A stretch of 64,000 nucleotides of DNA. It comes from Haemonchus contortus. Lineage: Eukaryota; Nematoda; Chromadorea; Rhabditida; Trichostrongylidae. Both the position numbers and the translations under genes were made by a program. Of the stretch, positions 33,862-46,500 are shown piece after piece. A model generated the notes under the pieces. It was not told the DNA's origin. It made no database searches and worked only from the letters and a program-made list of their open reading frames with translations. The stretch is from the NCBI GenBank assembly GCA_000469685.2, contig LS997567.1, forward strand, positions 38,095,005 through 38,159,004, read 5' to 3'. Numbering within the stretch: the first letter of the stretch is position 1; each line of letters starts with the position of its first letter.

Positions 33862-36179
33862 ATGGCTGATGATGAGGCTGAGGAGGTTTGTTTTTCATAA
33901 AAAATAGAAAATTACTTTATGAAAAAAAAAGATTCCAGCACAAAAAGAAAAATGAGCTAAGGGCAATTTTTAAGCCGTATTCAGATTAACTCTGAACATT
34001 CGAAAACAAAATGGTGCACGTAGCGATTAAATATGTTGGAAAAAAAATAAATTTTTTTACGAACAGATTGGGTAGACCAACGAGTTATGAAGTGAAGTTA
34101 TGAAGTTAATTGGAGGCGGTTGTTTTATATTAAAATTTTTGAACAAAATCGTGAAAAAAGTTCTTTTTCCCCTCACTCACGAAGCAATCAATAACCAAAA
34201 AAATATTGTAAATGTGATTTTGCGTGATCCAACTTTTCTGATAGTCCCGAATTCTGATAAATACTTCATAAACCTACCTTCAAAAATGAATAAGAAATTA
34301 AATGAAACTAGAATGCCTCAGATTTATTTGTTCAGATGCGTCTCATAGCGCTTTTGAAGAGCTCCAAGCTCACTAAAACAGTGGAGGAGCAACTGAGGGA
34401 AGAATTGAGGATTAAGTTGTTGGAAAGGGACTATAGGAATACGATGAAGCAATTGAAGTCAAATGAGCAGGTGGAGGAAGACGTGACGAGTGACGAGTGG
34501 AAAAAGTTGGATAAGAAACAGAAGAAGAACTTAAAGAAAAGGGAGAAAAAGAAGCTTAAAAAAGTAATGGAAAAGATGAGGAAAGCTGCGATAGAGGAGG
34601 AAAGGGAAGAAGGAGAATATGAAGAGGAAAAGGAAGAAGGGGAATATGAGGAAGAAGAATTCAACGTTGAACCGGAAATGTGTGACGCTGAAACTCAGAC
34701 TATTAAGTCTGAATGGTTTATGGTAAGTTCATTATTACCAGATTTGGCCATACCCTATATAGTTGAGTCCAGCGAGCTGGTTACTGTGAAAATGAGGGCA
34801 TGGGGGGCGTTGAATCTTCGATTAGAAATAATTCCTAATGGAAACCCATTTTTAACTATCAAATTGGTAAAGAATCAGTTTTCACCCCGATAAGATTCTT
34901 TCAGACAACATGGTTCAATGAGGATGTACCAATTCGACGTCAAGGATGCGATTTTGAGACTTATTCAGGTAAGCCCGTCTGATTCCTTTCTGGGCTAGAT
35001 TTACCCGTCATTGGGTACCTACCATGGCTGAGAAAATAATGGACATTCATTTAATGAAGGGCCCATAAAGTAACACTGAAGTAAAACTGAGAACATTAGA
35101 ATAAGTTAGTCAGAAGAGCACGCAATTGGTGGAATGACTGCGTCGACCAATGCTAGGCGCCGCGCGAATCGACTGTGATATTTGATCTATGATTGATTAT
35201 CTGGTCAAACGCCTGGCATCGAAATCGATAGGCGCGCATTTCGAGATTGTCCCAAGACTATCATGCTCGTGTAGATAGTTGCTCATATAAATCTCATTTA
35301 ATGTTTAATCATTTTACTGGTAGCACCCATGGGGCTCACTAGGCCACCTCCTAATTGTGGGACAACTCTCTTTTGATAACGTCTCGTATGGAAGAGCTCT
35401 CTGGTTTGGTTTTACTTAGTTGTGTAACTTTATAGTAATTAATATAGTAGGGTACTTGTTTCAGTGTTGTTGAGCATTGACAACTTAAGAAAAAAAATTC
35501 GTGAAGCTCTCAGGACGGGAGATCGTCGATCTCTCCTGTATCCCGCATCTGAAACCCTTCTCAGTATGTCGAATATGTCAATTAGACGTTTCTACTGATT
35601 TCATGTCTCATTTATTACTGTTTGTATATCAATTTTCCCAGATAAATGTGTTGTTGTTACGACAGATGATCTCAGTTGTATACAATGATTTTGCGCGATA
35701 TTTTATGATAGTCCTCTGTTTAATTGAAAGCTTTTGTTGAGATTATTTCATCCATTGCTTTCTGATTCCTGGGTATTGGTGTCTGATGTGTGTTTTGAAG
35801 GTAATTTTCCCTATTTCGTTTTAGATCAATTTGTATTTTCATCTAAAAGCCTCTTCGAGAGGAGGAGGATAAGGGAGGTGGGTTCAGCTGCACCGGCAAG
35901 TCTACATCGTTCGTTTTAAACATGAGAGTCTTCAAACCCTTTTGTCTGAGTGAAAACTTTGATGCAAAGTCGGTTGATTATAATATAAGTTAAATTTTAG
36001 GGGAATTACAACCGAAATTCAAAAAGTACAGACTTAGTTTGTCATGTGGGAAAAGAAAGGGTGACACCAGACAGCCTGACTCCTGCCTAGTGTCGTCCAG
36101 TGCATTCCTACAGATTCCCCAAACTGAGAACGAGACCAAGTTGAAGAGATGGATTACTAGATATGCGAACTTGATCTAG
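33862..36179 (+). CDS. Unidentified Lys/Glu-rich protein, four-exon model
   Basis: The ATG at 33,862 is preceded by an acceptor (TGTTTTCAG at 33,834) suited to spliced-leader addition. Exons 33862-33885 (MADDEAEE), 34336-34722, 34905-34968 and 36001-36179 join in phase to a TAG, 217 residues. The N-terminal region has a helix (LTKTVEEQLREELRIKLLE), then a Lys-rich segment (KKQKKNLKKREKKKLKK) and two acidic EEGEYEEE-type repeats, followed by TTWFNEDVPIRRQGC. This suggests a nuclear or RNA-associated coiled coil, but no family is claimed. The last exon ends TAG|GTGATA, so the stop coincides with a possible donor. It may be mis-assigned, and the gene could continue into the exons listed next. 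Confidence 0.6.
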
Positions 36180-36663
36180 GTGATATATTTGGAAATTATT
36201 CGTTGTTGTACAGGGTAGGGAGATAAATTTTTTAATATAATACTTCATAGAAAAAAAGTGAGGGCGGGCAGTTTATAGAGAAGCTTTTAAAACATCTTTC
36301 GTGGCTCTCATCCCACAGACACCGTCCCATTCAAGTATTCGTTTACCAATTTGTATAAAAGAAATGTATGATCTAGAGCTTATAAATTGAGCCGTACACA
36401 TTACAATCCCTAATAGGACTGAAAAGTAAATTCATTGTGAAAATAATGTCAAGGCAACCGAGATCTTGGTGAGTGCATCGACCGATGTAATGGATATTTG
36501 CATATACTTGTCCGGAAAAAGCTTCAGAAACCTTTTGTGAGTTCATTTTTCTTTTGTCTGGGATGAGAACATGCCCAGAGGCATCGTAGCTTGTTATCCA
36601 TGTCGTTTCAGTTCCTAGGTCTGTGTTCTTACGTTCCCAGTTATTTCGCGTCACTGGCTGTCC

Positions 36664-36709
36664 AATAAATCTACGACCACGCGAAACGGTCGCGGGGTTT
36701 TTGTAGCTT
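36664..36709 (+). promoter_or_regulatory. Candidate operon junction: poly(A) signal plus trans-splice acceptor
   Basis: AATAAA at 36,664-36,669 is followed 37 bases later by an acceptor (GTTTTTGTAG, ending 36,706) and then, three bases on, by an ATG. This matches the layout between genes in nematode operons, where the upstream 3' end is followed by an SL2-type acceptor. Inference only. Confidence 0.35.
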
Positions 36710-38014
36710 ATGAAGCCAATGTTCGTTGAAAACAGGAAGAGTCAAAAGGTAAGTTCATTTTAACCAAATTTACTATATATATTTTGCTCACATCAAATTT
36801 TGTGCAATTGCCAAAACCTTTTCATGGTGGGAGAATTCTCTATTTTGCACGCTAACTGCATGAAGATGGATGGTTTGGAACTAAAGTAATGGCGGGAATC
36901 TGAAATTTTTTTCAAATTCGAAATTCACTCGTAGTTGGTCTTTGTTTTGTTGAGGTGAGTTATATAAATTGCTATTGTCATCCTTATCTAAGGTAACATT
37001 TTGTGTTCATCTGCTTTTTATAGACAAATTAACTGCTTCAAAGTGCTATTAAGAGAATGCTCAAAAGCCTGCAAGAAAGTCAAAGCTGCTCGAGAAACGC
37101 AAGCGTCTCGGTCTAGTATGAGCTCAATCAAAGGTATGGTCAACTTTTTTCACGCATTCTTTCTCCCTTCCCAAATTTGCGGCTGTCATTGGTTTTGCTC
37201 GTGATTACTAGTATCCTATAGTATTATAGCATTACGTGAGACCACATATTGCGGCTTTTCGATCGAGTAGTCGTTGTGCTAAAGTGCTCTTTCATTGGTG
37301 ACTTGCCCAAGCGAACCAATCGCACATAGCTCTCGCACACGCCGTACGTTGGTACGAAGCCAATATTCTGCACTGATGCTTAATTGTTAAGGTATGTCAC
37401 TCCAGAGAGGGCAACGCCCAACTCAAGTTTCCTGGATAAAAAGCTGCACATTGCAACAGGATTGCATGGAAACTTGTGGCAAATCTGATTGCCCTAGTTC
37501 AGGCTCCATGAAAACCGTATGTTTCTAGAAAAATTGTTCTTTTTTCTTCATTTTATACTTGTGAAACCACTTGTGTTCATTGCTGCCCTCAGGACTGAAA
37601 ATTTCCAAAGCTTCCTGCTTCTTGTCATGACCTATTACTCCTGCTTTCGTCTGCGCACTCTCACCGATATAGCTTTCACTAGACCTGGTGCGTTTGAAAC
37701 TATGTAGATGTGAGACTATTTATTGCTAGAGTCCTTTCTTTGCTTAATCCTTCCCCGAGCCATTTGGAATTGCCCATACTATGAGCATATATTTCATTTA
37801 AGCACTAAGTGCTTTTTGTTTAGGATGAATATATGGCATCTGACGATGGGAAAACCCGTGTAATCAACGTCCACGAACAGATTGGTACGTTTCGCAAATT
37901 TTCCAATGGAATTCGTAGTGTTCTTCCTTCACTTCACGCGTTTTGTTAATATGCTCCATCGCAGAACTCTCTTGCTTTGGTACGAGTTTTTATTCAAATC
38001 AGACAAATATGTAG
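36710..38014 (+). CDS. Unidentified small basic protein, six-exon gene with a 20-nt microexon
   Basis: Exons 36707-36748, 36935-36954 (20 nt), 37024-37133, 37392-37516, 37824-37884 and 37965-38014 join with every phase matching and end at TAG. Starting at ATG 36,710 this gives 134 residues: MKPMFVENRKSQK, LVFVLLRQINCFKVLLREC, SKACKKVKAARETQASRSS, CTLQQDCMETCGKSDC and a C-terminus FYSNQTNM. It has a Lys-rich helix and a short Cys cluster, and no family is recognised. It may be a separate gene trans-spliced downstream of the preceding one, or the 3' part of the same gene. It ends about 340 bp from the convergent methyltransferase gene. Confidence 0.6.
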
Positions 38015-38207
38015 CTTAAATAATGCCAGATTGATATCTAGTACCCCTTCCCACTCATGCGGTTTGCCTCTTTTCGATCCAAATTCGACATGATACTGCC
38101 AGATAAGTGGAACAGTGGTAACAAAGACGTAATGGTTCCTACCACACGATTCATGTTGGAATGTGGTGACGAACCCTCACCATGTAGCACAACACAGGGT
38201 GGATGCT

Positions 38208-38213
38208 TTTATT
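38208..38213 (-). promoter_or_regulatory. Poly(A) signal AATAAA, homocysteine S-methyltransferase gene
   Basis: Minus-strand AATAAA about 145 bases after the TGA stop at 38,356. Confidence 0.4.
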
Positions 38214-38355
38214 TTTGAAAATTTTTTTAGAGATCCTCAACTCCTTAACACGATTATGCGTCTTTCGAAAGCTCATTTGCAATGAATTTGAGACTCCGTC
38301 TCGATTAGGAAATACTCGTATTACAATTATACTTAAAAGCCAGTAAGGTGATTTC

Positions 38356-41300
38356 TCATCCATTCATGCCTGTATTTAGTTCGTCCACCTTCTTTCTGAT
38401 GCTTCCAATGTCTTTGGCATCAATCCCACAACATCCACCAATCGTTGTAGCGCCGAGTTCAATCCACTTCTTTATGGAGTTCAGAATAATGCTCATCGGG
38501 CTGGCTTCTCCTCTGAACAACATGGATTCTTGTGTATTTTGTTTTAATTTGAGGTGTAAAATAAAGTCTTGGTAGAAAATAAAACTTACTCCGTAGGCTC
38601 GTGTTTTCCACTGTTGGGATACACAAAGACTTCTTTATTGTGGTGGATATGACGGACCGATTGAAGTAATGAAGAAATCGCACTCGGATGTGTACAATTA
38701 ATACCAAATCCTATGATCTGAAACCTCCTTGTTAAAGCAAGGAAGAAGGAATTATAAACCTTGCTGAAGGCTTTTAAGGGATGAATGTGAAAACAAGCAG
38801 TTAACACTCGAGGCCCTATTCATTTTCACTGGGCAACGGGCGAGGGCATTACGTGCGTCCGAGGATGCGCGCGGAAAATTGCGCGGCGAAGTTCGTAACG
38901 ATTTGAACGACTTAAGCGCTTATCGTTGGGACCTAAATTCGAAGTAGAGAAGATCAGAGGGATCATCTGACTCTGGTAAACTACTCTACTTCAAGTTTGT
39001 GCCCCGAAAATTGGCGTCAAAGTAGTACAAATCGTCATGAACCTCGCCGCGCAAGTTACCGCGCGCGTCTTCGGACGCACGCAGTGTCCCCGGGACGTAA
39101 CACTCCCTCTATTGGCTGTTTATAGTAGCCCCCGCGCGGCAATACAAATCCGCACGTAGTTGGATCTTGACCTAATGACACACCTCTCATCTAATTTGCA
39201 ACTTACCGATCTTTCCCTAGCATTCATTCGTTTCTCTATGGCTATGCCTCCTTAGTGGATTATTAAGGTAGGTAGATTACTTTTGGGCAGGGAGACGCAG
39301 TGGGAAGAGATTGAGCGAAGGATCACTGCTCCATTCCGCAGTGATTCCTTTGGAAATGGAGGCTGACCCGATAAGGTCGCCAAATTAGAACCAAAGAAAG
39401 CTCAAAGAACTGTTTTTACATTGAAAGGGAGCCAGCAACACTTTCGGGACAGGAACGTTGTTGCAGTTTAGGAAGGTTCCCACTCTGTCTGAAGTCGAGC
39501 TCACCTTTGGATTGCCCAGTATGTGTTTCACGGCTGACTCAAACGATTCTCCATGCCGAAGCGACAAGCCGTCCTGAAAACCTTGAACTCACTAAAATAC
39601 ATCATATATCAAAGTTTGTCAAGATTGGCCTACTTTACGGCAGGTAAATGATATAACAGCCTTCACATCACTGTGAATTTCCAAAGCATCACATATGGCC
39701 TGTGCTTCCTTCAGCGAGCTTACTGTTTCAAAGAGCATATGAAACATTCCGGCATCTTTCATGGCTTTGATTTGCTTTTGATGATAGACCGTCATTTCCT
39801 GGAAAAGAGATTAGATAAAAAACCACCTAATCGCTTTTGATCAGAGGGAAGTGTCACCTTCACGATGTCGGTCGGTGGAGGAACATCTACAAAGGCTCCC
39901 GTGTATTCAGCTGCTTGCCCTCGGAAACAAATCGCATACGATCCTATAGAGCCCCACATCCGCACATCTCTGGCAGAACTAGAGCTGGCGACGACTTCTT
40001 TCAAAATGTTTACCGCCTTCTGAAAGTTAAAAGTATTAACGAACAGAGTCTTCTGACATTAATATTAGATCCCTTTTTCATACATACCCACTAATTTGGG
40101 TCCCATTAATGGTCGATTAAACAAGTTCACACAATGCGAGGTCAGGCAAAACAAAAGTCACAAAACTTCCTACTCAGCCGAGACTGGTACCAATCAAGGC
40201 ACCTTTGCGAAATTGAGAGGTTGCTAAGCCTCAGCGAGGTTATTTCCATATCGCAGATAGAGATGCAATGGGTAGTTCAGAACTTAATTTTACGGTTTTA
40301 CGTCCATTAGCTCTACCTGCTATCACCTTCACTTGCTTTGAGGATATATTTCCTCGAAAGACGCATCTTTACTCGAGCTTTATCAAATCAGCAACAAAAT
40401 GCTTCATCAATGATTCAGCCAATGATTCTGCTCCGCTAAGGTCGAGTAATTGGTGCCATAATCATCAGGGAGGACAACGGCACTGAGTTGTAAATCGCTT
40501 AGACCGCGCAAGGCATTGCTATGGGCCAAAAACCCTTCCAAATGTCATGAAGATTCTGAACGGAATCTAAGAGCTTGGCTCATCTCAAAGCAATTGTCTA
40601 GTGCCAGACGTTCATTTTCTCAAACTCGAAAGAATGAAGACGTTAACAATGGTGAGCCTCTAAGGGTAGGTTGCTTGGCTGAGACTTCCTGAATTCGAGT
40701 TTCTGGAAATTTTTGCAACCGATGTTATCAGAGCAGTTCAATAGTTTTGTCTCCTTTCAGTTCTTAAGCACCAAACTTTAGTGATTCAAAAATGGCTTAA
40801 TAGATTTACTTGTAAGGTTCTTCGCTATTCCTTTCTGTTATAGCTTGGAAAAAAACCCACCTTAATGAGGTCCGGTCCATCAAAACCTTGTCGCTGAAGG
40901 GAAGGTAAACATGCATGGTATGTATTCGTCTCAATATCGTCAACACCAGCATCGAGAAACCTGAATGGAAGCCTACTGTAATGGGAACTCATGTATGCAT
41001 ATGAATGCGGATTTGTTCATCACTCAGAGCGTGTACGGATGGCCCGCATTGTGTTTTGAACAACAGCAAACCCTATGCATATAACCACAACAGAAGGTTT
41101 TCAATTAATAATGGCATGTATTCACAGAAGCAAGTAACGCAAAAGAAAACGACGTTTATGTAGCGTAAGGTCCATGCAAAGCACGTTTTCACCGCAATCA
41201 AAAAGACGCGCGGCAAACCGCATGTGTGTCGCCGCGCGACTTGCAGCGAATTCGCACGACCGTGAAGCTTCGTTGGGCGCGAAATAGGTGCAGTTTCTTG

Positions 41301-41637
41301 ATTATTTTCAGGAAAAAAAAGTCAAAATTCGCTTCTTTAACGGAAGTCAACGGATTCGATCAGACTTGGTCGGGACATCAGAGCGATTATATTATTAAAG
41401 CATCTTCAATGCCCTTACCTCTTATGAACCTCCGCGACGGCTTTAGGTTTGTCTATAGTGGCATCGAAAGTCCAATTGGGTCTATCCTGAAGAGTTATCA
41501 ACTCTTTCTCAACACACATAATACTAGAATGAAGTTCTGCCTACCTTTTCGAAAAAATCGTTCACAACATTTGTTAGCTCAGTGCTGAACGATCCATCCA
41601 GCACTCGAATGTTTCGGAAGTTCGGCTGCTCATTCAT
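38356..41637 (-). CDS. Homocysteine S-methyltransferase, complete eight-exon gene
   Basis: Transfers a methyl group to homocysteine to make methionine, with zinc activating the thiol. Exons 41637-41545, 41486-41419, 40960-40861, 40019-39858, 39798-39634, 39573-39505, 38717-38590 and 38512-38356 join in phase to 313 residues. Motifs in order: RVLDGSFSTEL near the N-terminus, FLDAGVDDIETNTYHA, VRMWGSIGSYAICF, EYTGAFV, MLFETVSSLKEAQA, VISFTCRKDGLSLRHGES, IIGFGINCTHP (Cys227), VFVYPNSGK and ATTIGGCCGI (Cys289, Cys290). The three cysteines match the zinc ligands of the Hcy/BHMT fold. Length is normal for the S-methylmethionine/betaine-type enzymes. The methyl donor cannot be told from sequence. 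Intron 38,718-39,504 carries a foldback element and intron 40,020-40,860 a SINE tail. Confidence 0.92.
38851..39084. repeat. Foldback (MITE-like) element in methyltransferase intron
   Basis: GC-rich arms of about 57 bp (left GTGCGTCCGAGGATGCGCGC, right GCGCGCGTCTTCGGACGCAC) are inverted copies with roughly 15% mismatches by eye. Inner arms (TTCGAAGTAGAG/CTCTACTTCAA) extend the pairing. Total about 235 bp. Confidence 0.65.
40441..40570 (+). repeat. tRNA-derived SINE tail fragment
   Basis: TAATTGGTGCCATAATCATC, AGGGAGGACAACGGCACTGA and GAAGATTCTGAA follow the SINE body order. No tRNA-like head. Intronic in the methyltransferase gene. Confidence 0.5.
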
Positions 41638-42167
41638 GACATAGGAGGCAATTCAAAATAGTTAGGCTGGAATGCTTATTTGGAGAGGGAATTCCGATTG
41701 TTTAGACAATTCGAGAATTTCGACATTTTATATTCATTTTACGTGGAATCAGTGCGTAGCTCTGAGCTACGCTTAAAAAGGAACAGTTGCTGGTAACTCC
41801 ATAGTCGAAAGCATCGCTGTGATCATGGACCGTGGTACACTTGATCAGAGATGTCGCTTCGCGACGAGAGCGGCGTCGCGCACGAAGGAGGGTAGCAGAC
41901 TGAAGCAGAAGCAGCGTTGCGTATAAGGAATGCAGGAACAAAAAGACTGAGTGTAGAATCATGCCAAAAATAATAATCGCATATCGATCGAGCTGTATGA
42001 AGGACGCTAGGACTGCAATTAGGAGGCAACTAGTCCGCGACACCTGTGTGCGGCAAATCGATTACACAAAAACGATACGACTGCCCGTCTTTCCCTTAAA
42101 CTTCTGCGAAGTTTAGCATGGTTCTTGTGAACTAAGTCGTGCACTTGACTTTTTGTTAATCTCGAAA

Positions 42168-42566
42168 TCATAAAGACAATTGAGTAGGTAAAAAACTAGT
42201 TATTGCTTCACATAGCCAGATTATGGTTGAACTTGTGTGGCTCACTCCTAACAGCCACAATGAAATTTCTTCAACAACTACTGGCATAATTGAGCTCTGA
42301 AAAGCTGGATTTTTCCCTTCGGATGTAATTCGACTCTGTTCGTATTGTAGCAGACAACTCTCGAGTTGGCGGTTGAACCTTCTGTATAGATGTACAGGGC
42401 AACTTGTACCGCTCCTGAGCATTTTTTCAAATCTCAACCTGAAGCTCGCAGGGAGCGGCTCAATAGCGCAACCACACTCGACCTTACCTAGCAAATCCAG
42501 TGTTTGCTGGAAGCTGTTGGAATTATAGGCTAAAAATTTGAGCTCATTAGGAGAATTTTGCCACAT
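42168..42566 (-). CDS. Possible exon(s) of an unidentified gene
   Basis: A 132-codon frame with protein-like segments (NSNSFQQTLDLLGKVECGC, EPLPASFRLRFEKML, HLYRRFNRQLESCLLQYEQ, MPVVVEEISLWLL). Internal splice-like signals (TTTTTAG before YNSNSF; CTAG|GTAAGG after LDLL) suggest it may be broken into exons. An overlapping upstream frame ends nearby. Family not recognised; it could be chance. Confidence 0.3.
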   Translation of the reverse strand: MWQNSPNELKFLAYNSNSFQQTLDLLGKVECGCAIEPLPASFRLRFEKMLRSGTSCPVHLYRRFNRQLESCLLQYEQSRITSEGKNPAFQSSIMPVVVEEISLWLLGVSHTSSTIIWLCEAITSFLPTQLSL

Positions 42567-43590
42567 TTATTGCAGATTGTTGATGGTATGCAAGGTTTCT
42601 TCTCAAATCGCTTCACAATGAAGGGTGTAATTCTTTTTTCGGTGACAGTTAACTGTTCTGCTCTGAGATATCTGTAATCAAGTTCTATAATATGGGTCAT
42701 TACACTCCGCTGCATCCAAAGTGCCACCGTTTCAAAAAAGGCGCGCGGTGTTTCAGGTCATGCGGCATTCCGGCTGACGCATCTTGGCCCACATCACAAG
42801 TTAAGAGCGCTAATTTTTGACAAGTCCCCCTTACTCAACAAATTTATCGATAAGTTAAAGTAGAAGGAGCATATGGTTCGGCGTATGGCGAATATGGCAT
42901 TCAGTTGGCTTTTTCACATACATGGCTGCCACGAGCCAGGAAATTTATCAGAATTCCTTACTCCAAACTACAACACCATTGCTCTGTACTTGGTATAATC
43001 ACTGGATATACCGGTACAACGACAAAATCGATACGAGAAACGATTTATCCACTTCTACACTTTTCAGAGTCATATACATATATTGTATATATTGCATATA
43101 CGAAATTTATCTGACTGCCGTTCATAACGATTATGATTGAATGGACCGGCTTTTGTTTAGCACACAAAGAAAAACAGCAAGATCCAGCACTAATTACTGG
43201 ATCTTACTTTCGAACTTGTATACTCTTTAACGTGCATGATTCGAACTGAAGATATATATGACACATATTCGGGTAGATTGTTATAAAACGAAACGAAATT
43301 AAACGAAAATACAAAAAAAAAACAAACAAAATCGACTCGCAACTAATCGAAAGAATAAAACTGGTATGGTCCAAAAATAAACCATAAATACACAGTTAAA
43401 TTCAATGTAGCTCCTAATGATACACCGTAGTTAGCAGCGTCATGAACAATGAACTTACAGTATGATATGAATGTGGCAACTGAATAAATGTGGCAATCGG
43501 TGGACGAATCCGAACACACTGTGACGGAACACTGTACCAGACAGATGCCCTAATTATTTTGAGGGACCATGAAAACAAAGGAAAAAAAAG

Positions 43591-46500
43591 TTATTTTGCT
43601 ACAGGAAACATGGGAGGCATTTTAACGGCAGGCTTTGCTGGGTCCAACATCGCATCCAATTCGTCTGTCAGATTCTGTAGCATATAGCCAATGTCCGACA
43701 ACACGTTACCATTTGGGCCCACTGCATGGACAGGTTTTTCACTGAAATATGGTTAACTAGTAATGTGAATATGATATCAAATAAATAATAGAATAAAAGT
43801 ACCAGAGTGTAGAGGTTTGTAAAAGAAATAAATCAGAAAGGTGCGCCCGCGCTAGAAGCCAGTGCACTCTGAGATGAGTTGAGGCAAAGCGGCGAGACAT
43901 CTAACAATGGTAACCAATCAGGAATTACCGCGCGGTGAGACAACTAGCTAGGGAAAGCAGTGCGCTATAAAGGAATGAAGACATCTATCATATATTCTAT
44001 GAGACACAGCAATGGGAATAAGTCGCGTCGTTTCTCTCGCGTCTGCTACAAGTTTACACATTACAACGGTTCAACCTGTTACGACACACCCCTAGCTCTG
44101 CACAACTAAACTGTTTTTGTTTCAAGAAATAGAAAAATATACGGAAAGACCAAGATGCCCTCATTTTCTGAGGCGAAGCACAATCTCAGCCTCCCAAGCC
44201 ACTGAAAATCTGAATCACCCATCCAAGCGCCTGGCTCTAACCTGCATCGAGGTCGAAGATTTTGGAAGCAAATGGTGTTGATCAATAACGACCACTGGGT
44301 TCCATTGGGATGTCTAGTTTACTAGCCTTTTTACGATCTACACATTACTTTTTTCAAATATTTACCCAGCCTGTGGTACAATTTGGATAATGGGAAACAT
44401 ACCGATTGATCGCCAGGCCATGCCACTATCGATTGCCTGGCCTGATGATCAATCCTCAATCGTGTCGTGCTTAAGGTGACTAGATATTACTCACAGTCCT
44501 TTACCAGTAGGGAGCACCTAGGAGGTTTGAAATACCTCCTTAGCAGATCCGTCCCAATCTGCTCTTTTGCCCAGGTCCGGCGAAGTTTACTGTTGGGAAA
44601 TGAAGAATAAGAGTCCCAGAGATCAAAAGGGAGCGGGTTCAATCACAGGTGATTCATGAAAAATTACCAAAACATGCACAATTAATGCAATAACCAACCA
44701 GTTGGACGTTGAGCAATCCGATATCGTCATAGGCAATGTTTTTCGTGGCGTTTGCGGCTGAGACATACTTGCCGGTGTCATTCGTGCAGTATTGCTTTTC
44801 GATCTGAAATGGAAGCTACATTTCCGACGTCAGCCAACAAAAAAAAACAACAAAACAACCAAAAAACAAACAATACGAAATTCTTTTAGAAAATTCACTA
44901 CGTACTTGATTGTTCCACAATTTTCATTGGCAAATGGCAACTGCTCAAGGCTAGATGAGGATCCGCCACTGCTACTTGCTGACGATTGAAACGCATGCTG
45001 CAGTCGGCGTATTGAACCTTCACAGTGTAGAGGAGCTGAAAATTAGAAATATTTTTTAAACCTATCAAAGGAACGTAGATTATTAGAAATGAAGGAAGAG
45101 AGAGTAATATTTAAATGGAATAAAAAACTAACAAAAAGTTGGTTGCTCAACAAACCTGGTGGAGGTGGACAATCCGCATTGGGAGCACCCAGTACAGACG
45201 GTGTATCACGTTCACGACTTGCATCACTCAGTATTTTCCCCGTGGATACCAAATTCAGTCGTATTGGCTCGATCTACAACAAACAACATATTTACCAGTA
45301 ATTTTAGAAAATAAATAGTTCATGTGCATATTATGGTTTGTTGGATTCAATCAGAAGATCAGCTTGAAATTATGTTCTCTTCACTGGTATATTTGGAAAT
45401 CAAGTTCATGCTAGACGATACGACACGAACGATAGCTGATGATAAATTTAAATTATCGAAGTACAACAGCCTGCTATCACGTGACGCTTCCATTTTACTC
45501 CAAATGCTCCCAAAAGCTGATCATGTACTTTATGTAAAATAATATTTCAGAGCCTAAAGGCCCCATCCTACACAGGGACCAAACAGTGTCTGTAAGTTCG
45601 GCCTCGACCTCGAGGTACCCGGCCCGGAAATCGGCCATAGGGATGTCTGAACGGTGCTTTCTTGACACCCTGCATGGGGAATTAGAATTAGTGGGTCTTT
45701 ATTCTGAGCATTCAGTGTCAGTACACCAGATAAGCGGAACCCGCTTTAAGGGAGACAAACGTTGAAAAAGAAGAAGAACATTTCAGAAACCTGATATGAA
45801 GCTTTCCGGCCCATACCGTATACCTGGCACTACCAGGTGTTTTACGTAATATTTTTTGATTTCACTTCCATCACGCCTTTTGGGGAAGGAAAAGGTTCGG
45901 TTTCCTACTCCTTACCTCCTTACAAAGGACTTAGCAATGGCTTTTGAATAGTTTTCCAAGATCATTGAAGTTTTATACATACCTCTGGTATGATGGGAGA
46001 AAATCGATACGGCGATGATACTTGGGGATAATTATGTATACCCTCCACTTTCCAATATCATTCAACCCCTACAAGGCTGCCCAAATTTGACGCTCATCGG
46101 CTGTTTTTTCGGGAATTCGCGTCATCGTGTGTTCAATTCCTTTTAATGAGTTTTCTCATGTTTACTTTTTTAGTAAGCATCTCATTCCATTCTGGTCAAA
46201 TTAAATTGGACAGGCTTCGCATACACTTTGCTCTCCCAGGCTGTACAACTCCTCAAAACTGGGCGAAATTTTGGAATGAGTTTGTACTAACAAGTAAAGG
46301 AACTGCAAAGTATGCAATAACTTTACTCGATATGAGTGTCCTAGTTATTCTCCGAGCAAATCTATAAATAGCGTCATTCCCCATACGCTATTCATTTCAT
46401 CACAAGTGACAGCGCATCCCGACTACTCTCACTCGCAAACGGCGAAGTGTTCTGTTTATTGGTTCCTAAAACATCTCTGAAAGTTGTCTTGCTTTACTGT

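Noticed and set aside
36373..36654. 93-codon minus-strand frame
   Set aside because: Looks partly protein-like but lacks splice or start context, and lies in what appears to be the 3' UTR or intergenic part of the plus-strand pair.
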